DNA of 64,000 bases, from contig NC_134702.1 in the NCBI RefSeq assembly GCF_043290135.1, forward strand, positions 190,930,491-190,994,490, given 5' to 3'. The stretch comes from Rhipicephalus microplus. Taxonomy: Eukaryota > Arthropoda > Arachnida > Ixodida > Ixodidae. This document shows, in pieces, positions 1 to 10,545 of the stretch (the stretch's first letter is position 1; every line of letters begins with the position of its first letter). A program made the position numbers and the translations under genes. The notes beneath the pieces are model-generated. The model searched no databases. It had not been told where the DNA came from and was given only the letters and a program-made list of their open reading frames with translations.

Positions 1-769
1 ATCACGAGCGCATCCAAACGTAAGTGGTTAGATAGATAGATACGCTCAATGTCGCCGAAGTTCGTTAAGATATGCTCCGCATTTTATTAACTGACACCGA
101 GGAGCCACCTCTAGGAATCGCATGCGCTATCCATTCTGCGAGCAGCAATATACAGTAGCGTCGACCTTCCGAATCCCTCTGTATCTCAAGCATCAGTCTT
201 GAATTTCAAACGTTGACAAATAAGCGCCAACGCACTCGAACGAAAGTGCTTAATCTTGTGACTACCACACAATAGATAGTTTGAACGCGACAAGTACACG
301 TGACGAGCTAGCAGCTCATTGTTTGTGTGATCAACAAACTTCTATAAGCGACACAGCGATCTATGAAACGTCGTACCCTTAATTATTAGAAGACTTCGCG
401 AAAGACATAAGAAAAAACGCCAGTGACGCTATTCTTTCGAGTTTCTGAAGTGTAAATATCAGCTGTGAGTGGTTCTTTCAAGAAGTAGGCGCCCGAATTA
501 TGTCCACCGTGCAGCAAAACGCAGAACAAGTAAGGCATGCACTCTGTGCAGTTTTTTTTGTTGTGTCGGAAAGCGTGACTATTTTCTTGTACTGTAACTT
601 CACCGTTATTCTTCATTGATACTCGCTCTCACTGTTTTATCTTTCCTGTCTACTTCTCCCTTCTATTTACTTCCAATTGTTTTTGGCGGCAAGGGTTAAC
701 CTTGTGTATTTTCTCTGTCTTGGGAACATTATATTTGGTTATAGCCGCTGTGTACAACTGACGTTGACA
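1..769. other. Spacer without a recognised gene
   Basis: AT-rich DNA with a short GATA-type microsatellite near 30-48. A minus-strand open frame at 386-616 contains a few cysteines but matches nothing I recognise and has no convincing splice context. From about 770 onward the sequence starts to look like the 5' part of the LINE described next. Confidence 0.4.
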
Positions 770-904
770 TGTCTCATACAATTTTAGGACCTGTCACAAC
801 CCCGTGTTGGGCTTCCAGGCGGGGGGCTGGCACGGCAGCCAAATTTACACCTATTTTGTAGCTTTTACTTATCCCAATTCACTGCACGATCATCCTCTCT
901 CGAA

Positions 905-1743
905 GAGAGGGCGCACCGAAGACATACCCGATTATTTCAAAAACCAAAAAAACTCTCCACTATCATGTAACTCACTGTAAAACTCCTGAAAAGAATGCGA
1001 GAACAATTTTGCTTTTTGTTGTCTCCAAATGCCTGACCACTGCACTTGGTCCAGCTTACCAGGCTACAAGATTGGCCTGTGGGTATGTTTTCCTCGAGGT
1101 AAAAGTCAGGCCCAATATGAAAACCTCTCAAAACTAGAATCATTTGGAAACATCCCTATGTCAATTACACCACATCGTTCTCTCAACATTTCCCGAGGCG
1201 TTGTGTCTGATCAAGGCTTCCTTGGCGTGACTGAAGCTGCGCTCTTCAAGGTTTGGAAGAAACAGCAGGTGACAAAAGTACAAAGAATAAAGGTCAGGCG
1301 TGATAAGAAAGAAGTCCCAACAAAACATATATTTGTGACATTTTACACCAGTATCCTTCCTGAACATATCGAAACAGGATACTTGAAGTTGAATGTGCTA
1401 CCCTTTATCCCTAAACCACGAAATTGCTTTAAATCTCAATGTTTTGGTCGCGGCTCTCAAAGTGGCCGCGGTCAACTCACCTGTGAAAAGTGCGCCACTA
1501 CTGGGCACGCCAAAGATGGTTGTAAGATTGAGGATGGGGCCCACTGCGCAAATTGCGATAGAGCCCACCCTACATACTCCTGAACGTGTCCAACATGGAA
1601 AAGATAAGGAAATATTCACAATCAAAGTCACACAAAACATAACTTTCTGGGAATCCCGACAACAGGTATTTGGATTTTTCACAAGTAAACCATCGTTCGT
1701 CGGTGTAGTGCAACAGGGGCAGTACTACTACGGCCTGCGGTAG
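905..1743 (+). pseudogene. LINE ORF1 (Gag-like nucleic-acid-binding protein) remnant
   Basis: This is a decayed ORF1 of an I/Jockey-type tick LINE. The clearest part is an open frame at 1029-1583. Its last third holds a degraded first zinc knuckle (CFKSQCFGRGSQSGRG, second Cys and His changed) followed by CEKCATTGHAKDGC, which keeps a CX2CX4HX4C spacing, and a partial third knuckle (CANCDRAHPTYS). ORF1 proteins of this group bind LINE RNA in a ribonucleoprotein particle. Upstream, 905-1030 reads in another frame (KTYPIISKTKKTLH), and after 1583 the similarity moves to the frame ending at 1743. At least two frameshifts therefore break it. No endonuclease or RT of the same element follows, so it is an isolated fragment. 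Two antisense/sense fragments at 11.1-12.3 kb could belong to the same family. Confidence 0.7.
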
Positions 1744-2199
1744 CTATTCATGCCAGGCGTTCTGAGAAAAGGTAGACTATTCTGAGAAAAGGTAGACTTG
1801 GGTAGGACCTGGTCTGAAGCATTCTAAACATGATGGCTTGAGGCCTAGACCACTTGGTGTGCGGAGGAGGAAATGACCGCCAACTCAGTTGGTAGTGTTT
1901 AGCCATTTTATTGAATGTAAGTAAAGCATCCCTAAACATCGCACTGTCAACCTGTAGACCTACGTCCTGGCCAGTGCGGAGGGTCAGTGCGCGCGCCCGG
2001 AAGTAAGCAGGGTCATTCCGGTCTACGACGGAGTCCAGTAGGAGTTCGAGATGTGCAGGAAACTAAATAGTGGTATGTAGAGAAAGTCTCGTATTTACAA
2101 GTTGTTTAAATACTGACCCTGACTTTGCATCACTTTGAGTCAATCAAGATTTGCGATCTACTGTCATCGAAAAGTGCAAGAGCTACAAGCAACTGCTCG
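1744..2199. other. Spacer between two LINE fragments
   Basis: No coding signal is seen. A 20-bp direct repeat (TTCTGAGAAAAGGTAGACT-type, twice in tandem near 1759-1798) is the only local structure. The right part runs into the truncated 5' end of the RTE LINE. Confidence 0.4.
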
Positions 2200-4438
2200 G
2201 CTATTCATGTGACCTATTATACATTATAATAGGTTACACCAAGCATTGTGCAGGATGTTGAAGTAATTAGCAAGGTACGATACAGTTACCATAGAATGGT
2301 ACGGTCTCGAATTCGCCTAGACCTGAGGAAGGAACGACAGAAACTGATACGCAAGAAGCCAGTCAATGAGCTAGCACTGAGAGTGAAAATACAGGAATTC
2401 AGAGACTCGCCTCAGAACAGACACTCGGCTATTAGTGAGGAAACCAACCTTAGCATAGATACCATGAATGATAATCTGACGAGTATCATTATGGAGTGTG
2501 CAATGGAAGTTGGAGGGAAGGTAGTTAAACAGGACACTAACAAGCTTTTTCAGGAAGTAGGAATCTCATCAAGAAGCGTCAAACCATGAAAGTCTCAAGT
2601 ACAACAGACAAAATAGCACTGGCAGAGCTTTCGAAGTTGAATAATAGGCGTAAGGTATCCGATGTAATAAGGTATACCATGGAGAGAATTGAACACGCTC
2701 TGAAAAACGGAGGAAGCGTCAAAGCTGTGAAGGGGAAACTTGGTATAGGCAAAAATCGAATGCATGTACTAAGGGACAAAGTAGGCAAAATAACTACCAA
2801 TATGGATAGGATAGTTAAAATAGTGGAGGAGTTTTACAGAGATCTGTACAGTAGCCGGGACAACCATGACTTTAATACTATAAGAACTAGCAGTAACCCA
2901 GATGACACCCCACCAGTAATATTAAAAGAAGTCAGAAAAGCTTTGGAGAGCATGCAAAGAGGCAAAGCTGCTGGTGAGAATCAGGTAACATCAGTTATGC
3001 TGAAAGATGGAGGACAGATTGTGTTAGAAAAACTAGCCACCCTGTTTACGAGGTGTCTCCTGACGGAAAGTGTACCAGAGTCTTGGAAGAACGCTAACAT
3101 CATCTTAATACATAAGAAAGGAGATGGCAGAGACTTGAAGAATTACGGGCCGATTAGCTTGCTCTCTGTAGTATACACGCTATCTACAAAGGTAATTGCT
3201 AACAGAGTAAAGAAAAAGTTAGAATTCAATCGACTGAAGGAACAAGCAGGACGTAGAACAGGCTACTCAACAATTGACCACATTCATACTATCAATCAGG
3301 TAATAGACAAATGCTCAGAATATGACCGACCACTATACATAGCCTTCATAGATTACGAGAAGGCGTTTGATTCAGTAGAAATATCAGCCGTCATGCAGAC
3401 ACTACGGAGTAAAGGCGTCGATGAAGTAAATGTAAACATCCTGGAAGAAATTTACAGAGAATCAACTGCTACCATAGTGCTTCATAAAGAAAGTAACAGA
3501 ATACCAATCAAGAAGGATGGAAGGCAAGGGGACACAATCTCCCCAATGCTATTTACCGCGTGCTTGAAGGAGGTTTTCAGAAGCCTAGAATGGGAACACT
3601 TAGGGATAAGAGTTAATGGAGAGTACCTTAGTAACCTGCGCTTCGCCGATGACATTGCATTGCTGAGTAACTCAGGAGACGAATTGCAACTCATTATTAC
3701 GGAGTTAGACAAGGAGAGCAGAAAGGTGGGTCTTAAAATGAATCTGCAGAAAACAAAAGTATTGTACAACAACCCCGCAAAAGAGCAGCGCTTCGAGATA
3801 GATAATAGTGCACTTCAAGTTGTAAAAGACTATGTGTACTTGGGGCAGGTAATAACCGCGAATTCGAACCACGAGATTGAAGTATCTAGAAGAATAAGAT
3901 CGGGGTGGAGCACATTTTGCAAGCACTCTCAATTTAGGACAGGTAGATTGCCATTATCTCTCAAGAGGAAGGTACATAACTGCTGTATCTTGCAGGTACT
4001 TAGCTACGGAATAGAAACCTGGAGACTTACAAAGAGGGTTCAGCTTAAATTGAGGACGACGCAACGAGCAATTGAAAGAAAAATGGTAGGTGTAACCTTA
4101 AAAGACAAGAAGAGAGCAGAGTGGATTAGGGAACAAACGGGGGTTAAGTATATCATAGCTGAAATCAAGAAGAAGAAATGGACATGGGCCGGCATGTAGC
4201 GCGTAGACAGGATAACCACTAGTCGTTAAGGGTAACTAACTGGATTTCCAGAGAAGGCAAGCAGGTTAGGGGGAGACAGAAGGTTAGGTGGGCAGGTGAG
4301 ATTTAAGAAGTTTGCGGGTATAAATTGGCAGCAGCAAGCACACGACCGGGTTAACTGGCGGAACATGGGAGAGGCCTTTGTCCTGCAGTGGACGTAGTCA
4401 GGCTGATGATGATGATGATGATGATGATGGTGATGTTC
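2200..4438 (+). mobile_element. 5'-truncated RTE-type LINE
   Basis: This is a non-LTR retrotransposon copy that lacks the endonuclease domain and starts in the linker before RT. It ends with the typical 3' coda of this group: a decayed C-terminus (WRNMGEAFVLQW in one frame near 4350-4396) followed directly by a (TGA)n microsatellite tail at about 4402-4436. Tail repeats of this kind are known from RTE elements. The truncated 5' end fits incomplete target-primed reverse transcription. I could not identify a target duplication. Confidence 0.8.
2248..4199 (+). pseudogene. RTE-type LINE reverse transcriptase (broken)
   Basis: Two frames make up the protein: 2248-2589 (linker, HRMVRSRIRLDLRKERQKL) and 2586-4199 (537 codons, RT). 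Their overlap shows a frameshift near 2585. RT blocks appear in order: PESWKNANIILIHKKGDG, NYGPISLLSVVYTLSTKV (normally NYRPISL), the motif A block FIDYEKAFDS with its Asp, GRQGDTISPMLF, and the catalytic FADD box at about 3647. GLKMNLQKTKVL and the C-terminal WTWAG block follow. The stop at 4197-4199 looks premature: homologous frames continue, and one missing base just before it would explain the stop. The protein would act in the nucleus, copying LINE RNA at a nick. With no endonuclease and at least two frame breaks, this copy is dead. Confidence 0.85.
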
Positions 4439-4439
4439 C

Positions 4440-5055
4440 ACTTTACATGTAAAAGGAGAAGTGTTGTATTTCTTTTTATTTTCTGTTGCTCTTTTTTCAA
4501 CCGCGTGGGGATTTTGAAACGCCTCTATATACGCGCTTGTTAGCGTGAGTAGTTTCAATGATTGCGTCGACGTCGCATGTGACCGCTTCACAAAAACATC
4601 TAATTTCATAGAATTCCCGTGCATCGGGGCTCTAATCCTCAAATAATGACAACAGCAAAGGCTCGCAAGACCATAGCGAAACATGATTTCAGAACTGATG
4701 ACGAGAGTATGTTATACTGCACCGGAACATTAGCGGTCGTCCACTGGTGAGTTTAGGTTGTGCATCGGTGTAGGTTGATTCGATATGTCCTGACGGTTAG
4801 AACTCTTGCCCGCTGGATGACCAGATTCTTCGGGCAGGACCTCTTGCCAGCGCAGAGAGTGCAGTTTCATGCTCGGAGGCACCTGGGAGTGAAACTCGTA
4901 ACTATGCTCCGTAGTGCCACGTCACACTTCGTGACATCGGTCGACTTTGGTTTTTACTACACAAGTTACTGGACAGAGCAGAAAACAAATGTTTTCTGTG
5001 AAAGATTCGCAGCAAACCTGCCTTTTATTGCATAGATTTTGTTCAATGTTTATGA
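4440..5055. other. Spacer upstream of Ty3 element T1
   Basis: Single-copy-looking DNA. An open frame at 4760-5035 exists but has no recognisable domain or splice support. The end of this stretch is the target site into which T1 inserted. Confidence 0.4.
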
Positions 5056-5059
5056 ATAT

Positions 5060-5243
5060 TGCCACCTGGCCATGAACTGCGGCGAGCACGAGCCCGCATC
5101 GAGGAGAAAAAGGAGGAAGAAGTTGTTGGGCTAGCGCGCTCTCGCCGAGGCTGTTGTTTTTTTTGGATTGTGGTGTCCCTGACCTGCGCCTCTGTGACTA
5201 CGCGGTATTCTTTACCTGAAGTCCCTCTTGTTCACGCGCGACA
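5060..5243 (+). repeat. 5' LTR of T1
   Basis: 184 bp, beginning TGCCACCTGG and ending CGCGCGACA. It appears identical to the copies at 6492-6675 (inverted) and 10546-10729. It is preceded by the target duplication ATAT. Confidence 0.92.
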
Positions 5244-5245
5244 AC

Positions 5246-5263
5246 TGGTGGAGGTGCTGGGTA
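5246..5263 (+). promoter_or_regulatory. tRNA primer-binding site next to outer 5' LTR
   Basis: TGGTGGAGGTGCTGGGTA follows the LTR after a 2-nt spacer. It starts with TGG, as expected for pairing to a tRNA CCA end. It is identical to the PBS of element T2 (46073-46090). The sequence ends after exactly 18 nt and the inverted gag block begins at the next base. The priming tRNA was not identified. Confidence 0.8.
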
Positions 5264-6461
5264 AGTCGACGGCGAAACCCTGAAGTCCGAGGCGACGGTA
5301 CTGGCATTCGCGGTACACGTGTCCGGCTTCGCCACAGTGGTAGCACAGCGGCCGCCTGTCCGGTGTGCGCCATACGTCCGATTTCCGCGGGAGGAGCTGC
5401 CGATTCTCGAAATGCTGGACTGGTTGAACTGCTGGGAGTGGATCGCGATGTGCAGGGTGTACGAAACGGCGTGGAGGAGCGTAACGACTCGCAGCTTCGG
5501 CGTACGATGCAGGAGCGACGTAACAGCTCACAGCCTCGGCATAAGATGCACGGTGAGGCTCGATCGGTACAGGCGGGGAAGCATCGTTGGACAGCGGGAC
5601 TTGCAAAGCCTGCTGTACTTCACTCCTGATGAGGCTGGAGATGGATCCCGCAGCAGGTGGAGGCGGCCCGTGAATCTTCTGCAGCTCGTCGCGTACCACC
5701 GATCTGATGAGGTCGCAGAGAGCTTCGAGATTGACGTTACTCCCCGCAACTCCAATCTGGTCCACCGGCGAGGCAACATTCACGTGGCGGTCGTACACAG
5801 CTGATCGCTGCTGCAGCATGTTTTCCATTGTCGTTGCTTCAGTTAAAAACTCTGCCACAGTATTCGGGGGACTTCGCACGAGACCAGCGAAGAGTTGCTC
5901 CTTAACTCCTCGCATTAGGTGGCGCAACTTCTTGTCTTCTCCCATACCTGGGTCAGCGCGACGGAAAAGGCTCGTCATGTCCTCCACGTACGCCATCACG
6001 CTCTCGTTCGGCATTTGGATGCGTGATTGGATGGCCCGTTCCGCTCGTTCACGGCGATGGGGGTCAGCGTAACTTGCTAGCAGCTGACGGCAAAACATCG
6101 TCCACGACGAGAAGGGTTCGCGGTTCTCGTACCAAGTACGAGCTCCGTCCTCAAGGCTGAAATATACATTCCGCAGCTTGTTGGCGTCGGTCCACTCGTT
6201 GAAAGCCGCAACGCGTTCAAAGTGAGCCAACCAGTCCACAACATCCTCCAACATGGAGCCGCGGAACACCTTCGGCACTCGTGGCTTCTGCAGCGTGTAA
6301 TTAGCCATCGGAATATTTTCCGTACCGCTCTGGGGTGGTGCAGTTGATGCCATCTCCGGTAGAGGTTCACGCTCGGGGGACAATCCTCGGATTCTCCGGC
6401 TGGCCCGGTGGACAGGTGTTGCGACTGCGGGTATAGGGCTCCCAGGAGGCGTTTGGATCAT
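5264..6461 (-). pseudogene. gag: T1 gag, N-terminal and central part, inverted
   Basis: About 399 codons starting at ATG 6461, only 11 nt after the inner PBS. It encodes the structural protein of the virus-like particle. Visible blocks: a proline-rich N-terminus, a Ty3-type capsid region (VPKVFRGSMLEDVVDWLAHF, LEDGARTWYENRE, LMRGVKEQLFAGLVRSPP), an alanine/proline-rich linker, and the zinc knuckle CYHCGEAGHVYREC near residues 370-385. The frame then runs across the junction at 5264 into PBS and LTR sequence, so its last dozen or so codons are not native. The true C-terminus lies on the opposite strand at 6676-6846. The gene of element T2 shows the normal colinear arrangement. Confidence 0.9.
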
Positions 6462-6471
6462 TGACTGGGAA

Positions 6472-6489
6472 TACCCAGCGACTCCACCA
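6472..6489 (-). promoter_or_regulatory. Inner (inverted) primer-binding site of T1
   Basis: On the minus strand this reads TGGTGGAGTCGCTGGGTA, directly after the inverted LTR with the same 2-nt spacer (AC). It differs from the outer PBS at two adjacent positions (TC instead of GT). Confidence 0.8.
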
Positions 6490-6491
6490 GT

Positions 6492-6675
6492 TGTCGCGCG
6501 TGAACAAGAGGGACTTCAGGTAAAGAATACCGCGTAGTCACAGAGGCGCAGGTCAGGGACACCACAATCCAAAAAAAACAACAGCCTCGGCGAGAGCGCG
6601 CTAGCCCAACAACTTCTTCCTCCTTTTTCTCCTCGATGCGGGCTCGTGCTCGCCGCAGTTCATGGCCAGGTGGCA
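6492..6675 (-). repeat. Inverted third LTR of T1
   Basis: A complete 184-bp LTR in reverse orientation, ending exactly at its TG terminus (CA at 6674-6675 on the plus strand). It abuts gag coding sequence directly (AGATTTGGCG). No LTR base is lost, which argues for joining at a cDNA end. Confidence 0.92.
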
Positions 6676-6846
6676 AGATTTGGCGAAAGACCCAGAGCGA
6701 TTGAGGAGTACCTGTCCGAGCAGCGCATGCCACTGCTCCCGCGGCGCCAGTCACGATCACCATCTCCAAGAAGGTCTTCGTCAAGTGTCCCGAACTACCC
6801 AGGGGCGGCGCCAGCACGGCCGCTCAGCCCTAGGCGGGAAAACTAA
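6676..6846 (+). pseudogene. gag: T1 gag C-terminal tail, plus strand
   Basis: In the frame ending at TAA 6844-6846, the peptide RFGERPRAIEEYLSEQR and an SRSPSPRRS-type basic tail match the C-terminus of T2 gag (RYGERPREIEAYLTGQR). This is the part of Gag cut off from the inverted block. Comparison with T2 suggests a few codons between the two parts were lost at the breakpoints. The basic SR-rich tail follows the zinc knuckle in intact relatives and probably binds RNA. Confidence 0.85.
6837..6843 (+). promoter_or_regulatory. Putative -1 ribosomal frameshift site between gag and pol (T1)
   Basis: The sequence GGGAAAACTAA ends gag. The pol frame is -1 relative to gag and stays open from here to the protease. 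The heptamer GGAAAAC is less canonical than the GGGAAAC found at the same place in T2. Confidence 0.45.
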
Positions 6847-6905
6847 CGACAGCGACCTTCGGGGGCGGGGCCGCTGATAAACGACACGAACAAGGGCCCC
6901 AATCC

Positions 6906-9900
6906 ATGCGAGTACGTACCAGCAGTGGTTCAACGACGACAGCTCCCGAATCAGAAAGCCGACTTTCCCTAGATATACCTGTAGTGCTCGACGGCCGCCA
7001 CGATATTACAGCTTTATTAGACACAGGGGCCGACTACTCCATCATGAGCAGAAAACTGGCGACGCATCTCAAGAAAGTGGGTACGCCGTGGTACGGGACA
7101 CAAATCCGTACAGCCGGCGGGCACGTCGTCACCCCTCTCGGTATCTGCACGATTAGAGTCGGCATTCGCAAACGCACATTTCTCTGCAGCTGCCTTATAC
7201 TTCCTGAATGCTCCCGAGACCTCATCCTAGGCGTCGACTTTTTACGTGAATACGGTGCTATCATTGACCTCCGACAGCGCACAGTGACGTTCTCTACAGA
7301 CAAAGCAGAAAAGCCTGATGACAGCCATCTCAGTTCGCTTCGCGTTTCGGCCGACATAATCACGTTGCCTCCACGTTCAAGCATCCTGGTTGAAGTCGTG
7401 TGTGACGAGATACGTGACGGTGAGGCAGTCGCCGAAGGCAACTTGACACTTTTGTTTAGCATAGGTGTCTGCGCAGCCCGCAGCCTCATTACGCTTCACG
7501 ACAGACGTGCCACGCTGCTTGTGACAAATTTTAGTAATGAGCAGCGGCACCTGTTTCGACGCACCGCTATCGCTTTCGCCTACCCCATCGAAGACGTTGC
7601 TGAATGTTTTTCTGCCGCATCAATAAATAGTGGGCTACAATCGACATCGACCGGCGTTTCTAAGGCTCTTGAAAAGGTGGACATCAATTCGAGCCTCACG
7701 CAGAAAGAACGCGCAGCGCTGCAGGAGCTGTTGCTTGAATTTCAAGAGTGTTTCGCTTCGTCCTCAAAGGTGCGTCAAACGCCCCTTATGAAACACCGGA
7801 TTATTATACACACCGATGTCTCGCCCATAAAGCAACAACCCTACCGAGTTTCTGCCAAAGAACGTGACGCGATCAATGCTCAAGTCGAAGAGATGCTTCA
7901 GGATGATGTTATACAGCCGTCCAATAGTCCATGGTCATCGCCAGTCGTTCTTGTAAAGAAAAAGGACGGAACGTTGCGTTTCTGCGTGGACTACAGAAAG
8001 CTGAACGACGTGACAAAAAAAGACGTGTATCCTCTGCCACGCATCGATGATTCACTAGACAGACTACGGCGAGCAAGGTATTTTTCATCCATAGACTTGA
8101 AAAGCGGATACTGGCAGATTGAGGTTGATGAAAGAGACCGAGAAAAAACTGCTTTTGTTACACCGGACGGCCTGTATGAATTCAAGGTGCTTCCCTTCGG
8201 CCTGTGTTCTGCACCAGCGACATTCCAAAGAATGATGGACACTGTTCTTACCGGTCTGAAGTGGAACACCTGCTTAGTTTATCTCGATGATGTCGTCGTA
8301 TTTTCGGTCACTTTCGAGGAACACTTGAAACGTCTGCAGGCTGTTCTGGAAGCACTCCACTCTGCGAACCTCACGCTGAAGCCAGAAAAATGCCACTTTG
8401 GCTATAAAGAACTTAAATTTCTGGGGCATGTTGTGAGCGCAGACGGTGTTCGACCTGACCCCGACAAGACAACCGCCGTAGCCTCCTTTCCCGTTCCCCG
8501 TGACAAGAAAGCAGTACGCCGCTTCCTCGGTCTGTGCGCCTACTATCGTCGCTTCATCGCCAATTTTTCTAGAATTGCCGAGCCTCTGACTCGTCTCACA
8601 CGTGACGACGTACCATTCGTTTGGAATGAAGAACAGAACGCGGCTTTTATCGATCTACGTGAGCGTATGCAGGCACCACCAGTTCTTGCTCACTTCGACG
8701 AGGATGCTGCCACGGAAGTTCATACCGACGCGAGCAATGTAGGTCTCGGCGCCGTGCTTGTCCAACATCAAGAAGGCACCGAGCGCGTGATAGCTTACGC
8801 CAGCCGTGCCCTGTCTCGCGCCGAGATGAACTATTCCACCTCGGAGAAAGAGTGCCTAGCAGTAGTGTGGGCCACTATGAAATTCAGGCCTTACCTCTAC
8901 GGTCGTCACTTTAAAGTAGTTACTGATCATCACTCATTGTGCTGGTTAGCCAATTTACGAGACCCGTCTGGGCGTCTGGCACGATGGAGCCTTCGTTTGC
9001 AAGAGTTTGACCTTACCATTGTCTATAAATCAGGCCGCAAGCACGAAGATGCTGATTCCTTGTCACGTGCACCTACTGGAGTTTGTGATCCCGACAATGA
9101 CGATGACTGCGGCTTCCTCGGAGTCCTCACTGCAACAGACTTGATCGCACGACAACACGATGACGTCGAGATTCGCGCAATCATTGACCAACTAGAAGGA
9201 CGCAACACACCCGTACCTCGGCACATCTCTCGCAATCTCTCTTCGTTCTGCCTGCGGAACGGTGTCTTGTATAAATCAAACTCGAACGGCAATGGGAAAG
9301 CCTACTTGCTAGTGGTCCCATCTGACATGCGAGACGACATTCTTCTGGCCTGCCACGACGAACCCACATCCGGGCATCTAGGTTCTTCACGAACTCTCGC
9401 CAGAGTTCAACAGGCGTACTACTGGCCGAGACTTGCTATGTACGTCAAGAGATATGTGAAAAGCTGCCGTGAATGTCAACGCCGCAAATCTCCGCCACTG
9501 AAGCCTGCAGGCCTGCTGCAACCAATCACACCACCAAGGTCGCCGTTCGATCAAATAGGCATGGATTTACTGGGGCCGTTTCCTCTGTCATCTGCCGGTA
9601 ACAAATGGATAGTTGTAGCGACAGATTATCTAACGAGATACGCCGAGACAAGAGCCCTGCAACGAGCTACAGCTTCCGATGTTGCCCAGTTTTTCGTCGA
9701 ACAGATCGTTCTTCGCCATGGCGCCCCGTCTTGCGTCATCACTGATCGCGGAACAGCTTTCACGGCTCAGCTCATTGACGATGTATTCAAGCTAAGCTTC
9801 ACGAGCCATCGCAAGACGACGGCGTATCATCCGCAGACTAACGGCCTGACGGAACGACTTAACAAGACCATCGCCGATATGTTGTCCATGTATGTAGACG

Positions 9901-10403
9901 TTCAACACAAGACGTGGGATCAGGTCCTTCCATACGTAACATTCGCCTACAACACTGCCATCCAAGAAACGACACGATTCACACCGTTCCGTCTCGTCTA
10001 TGGGCGTGAGGTCCAGACCATGTTGGACGCTATGTTGCCACACGATTACGACGGGTCGCTCACACCTGACGCTGAGCAGCTTGCTCAGTTTGCCGAAGAA
10101 GCTCGACAGTTGGCACGCCTGCATATCACGCAACAACAAACTGCAGATGCACGCCGCTACAATCTTCGCCATCGACAGGTCGAATACCACCCAGGAGATC
10201 TAGTTTGGGTATGGACTCCGGTTCGCCGCCAAGGGTTGTCCGAAAAGCTCCTGAGTCGCTACTTTGGACCCTACAAAGTAGTGCGTCGCATCAGTGACGT
10301 GAATTATGAGGTGGTTCCATATGGAACCATGTCACCCCAGCGTCGAAAGCACTACCCAGAGATTGTTCACGTTGTACGGCTCAAACCGTACTTCGTACGT
10401 TAG
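6906..10403 (+). CDS. pol: T1 Pol polyprotein (protease, RT, RNase H, integrase), intact
   Basis: About 1165 codons without a stop; the frame is already open from the gag stop, so 6906 is only the first ATG. Domains in order: aspartic protease LLDTGADYSIMS near residues 37-48; reverse transcriptase with FCVDYRKLN near 358 and catalytic YLDD near 458; RNase H with HTDASNVGLGAVL near 604; integrase zinc-binding region (HDEPTSGHLG, CRECQRRK, about 816-860). The integrase DDE core shows MDLLGPF, ITDRGTAF and HPQTNGLTERLNK at about 886, 944 and 980. A C-terminal FGPYKVVRR block follows. No chromodomain was recognised. The enzyme makes cDNA in particles and integrates it. All key residues are present, so it could act if expressed, for example by frameshifting in a colinear source copy. 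Confidence 0.95.
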   Translation: MRVRTSSGSTTTAPESESRLSLDIPVVLDGRHDITALLDTGADYSIMSRKLATHLKKVGTPWYGTQIRTAGGHVVTPLGICTIRVGIRKRTFLCSCLILPECSRDLILGVDFLREYGAIIDLRQRTVTFSTDKAEKPDDSHLSSLRVSADIITLPPRSSILVEVVCDEIRDGEAVAEGNLTLLFSIGVCAARSLITLHDRRATLLVTNFSNEQRHLFRRTAIAFAYPIEDVAECFSAASINSGLQSTSTGVSKALEKVDINSSLTQKERAALQELLLEFQECFASSSKVRQTPLMKHRIIIHTDVSPIKQQPYRVSAKERDAINAQVEEMLQDDVIQPSNSPWSSPVVLVKKKDGTLRFCVDYRKLNDVTKKDVYPLPRIDDSLDRLRRARYFSSIDLKSGYWQIEVDERDREKTAFVTPDGLYEFKVLPFGLCSAPATFQRMMDTVLTGLKWNTCLVYLDDVVVFSVTFEEHLKRLQAVLEALHSANLTLKPEKCHFGYKELKFLGHVVSADGVRPDPDKTTAVASFPVPRDKKAVRRFLGLCAYYRRFIANFSRIAEPLTRLTRDDVPFVWNEEQNAAFIDLRERMQAPPVLAHFDEDAATEVHTDASNVGLGAVLVQHQEGTERVIAYASRALSRAEMNYSTSEKECLAVVWATMKFRPYLYGRHFKVVTDHHSLCWLANLRDPSGRLARWSLRLQEFDLTIVYKSGRKHEDADSLSRAPTGVCDPDNDDDCGFLGVLTATDLIARQHDDVEIRAIIDQLEGRNTPVPRHISRNLSSFCLRNGVLYKSNSNGNGKAYLLVVPSDMRDDILLACHDEPTSGHLGSSRTLARVQQAYYWPRLAMYVKRYVKSCRECQRRKSPPLKPAGLLQPITPPRSPFDQIGMDLLGPFPLSSAGNKWIVVATDYLTRYAETRALQRATASDVAQFFVEQIVLRHGAPSCVITDRGTAFTAQLIDDVFKLSFTSHRKTTAYHPQTNGLTERLNKTIADMLSMYVDVQHKTWDQVLPYVTFAYNTAIQETTRFTPFRLVYGREVQTMLDAMLPHDYDGSLTPDAEQLAQFAEEARQLARLHITQQQTADARRYNLRHRQVEYHPGDLVWVWTPVRRQGLSEKLLSRYFGPYKVVRRISDVNYEVVPYGTMSPQRRKHYPEIVHVVRLKPYFVR

Positions 10404-10530
10404 TGGGACCGTGCCTCAGCCTTGTTCTTTTGTTGTTGTTTTTTCTTGAGTGTGCCCACAGTGTGCATGTCTGCTTTACTTCCGCTTATCCACTACCATT
10501 CGCGCGAGCATCGGGGCGATGTTTTTTTTT

Positions 10531-10545
10531 TCAGTGGGGGAATAA
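10531..10545 (+). promoter_or_regulatory. Polypurine tract of T1
   Basis: AGTGGGGGAATAA lies immediately before the 3' LTR, the expected place for the plus-strand primer. A 10-T run just upstream is also typical of PPT flanks. Confidence 0.75.

Noticed and set aside
5232..5290. Extension of T1 gag through the 5' LTR/PBS
   Set aside because: The last codons are read from PBS and LTR sequence across the inversion junction and are not native Gag.
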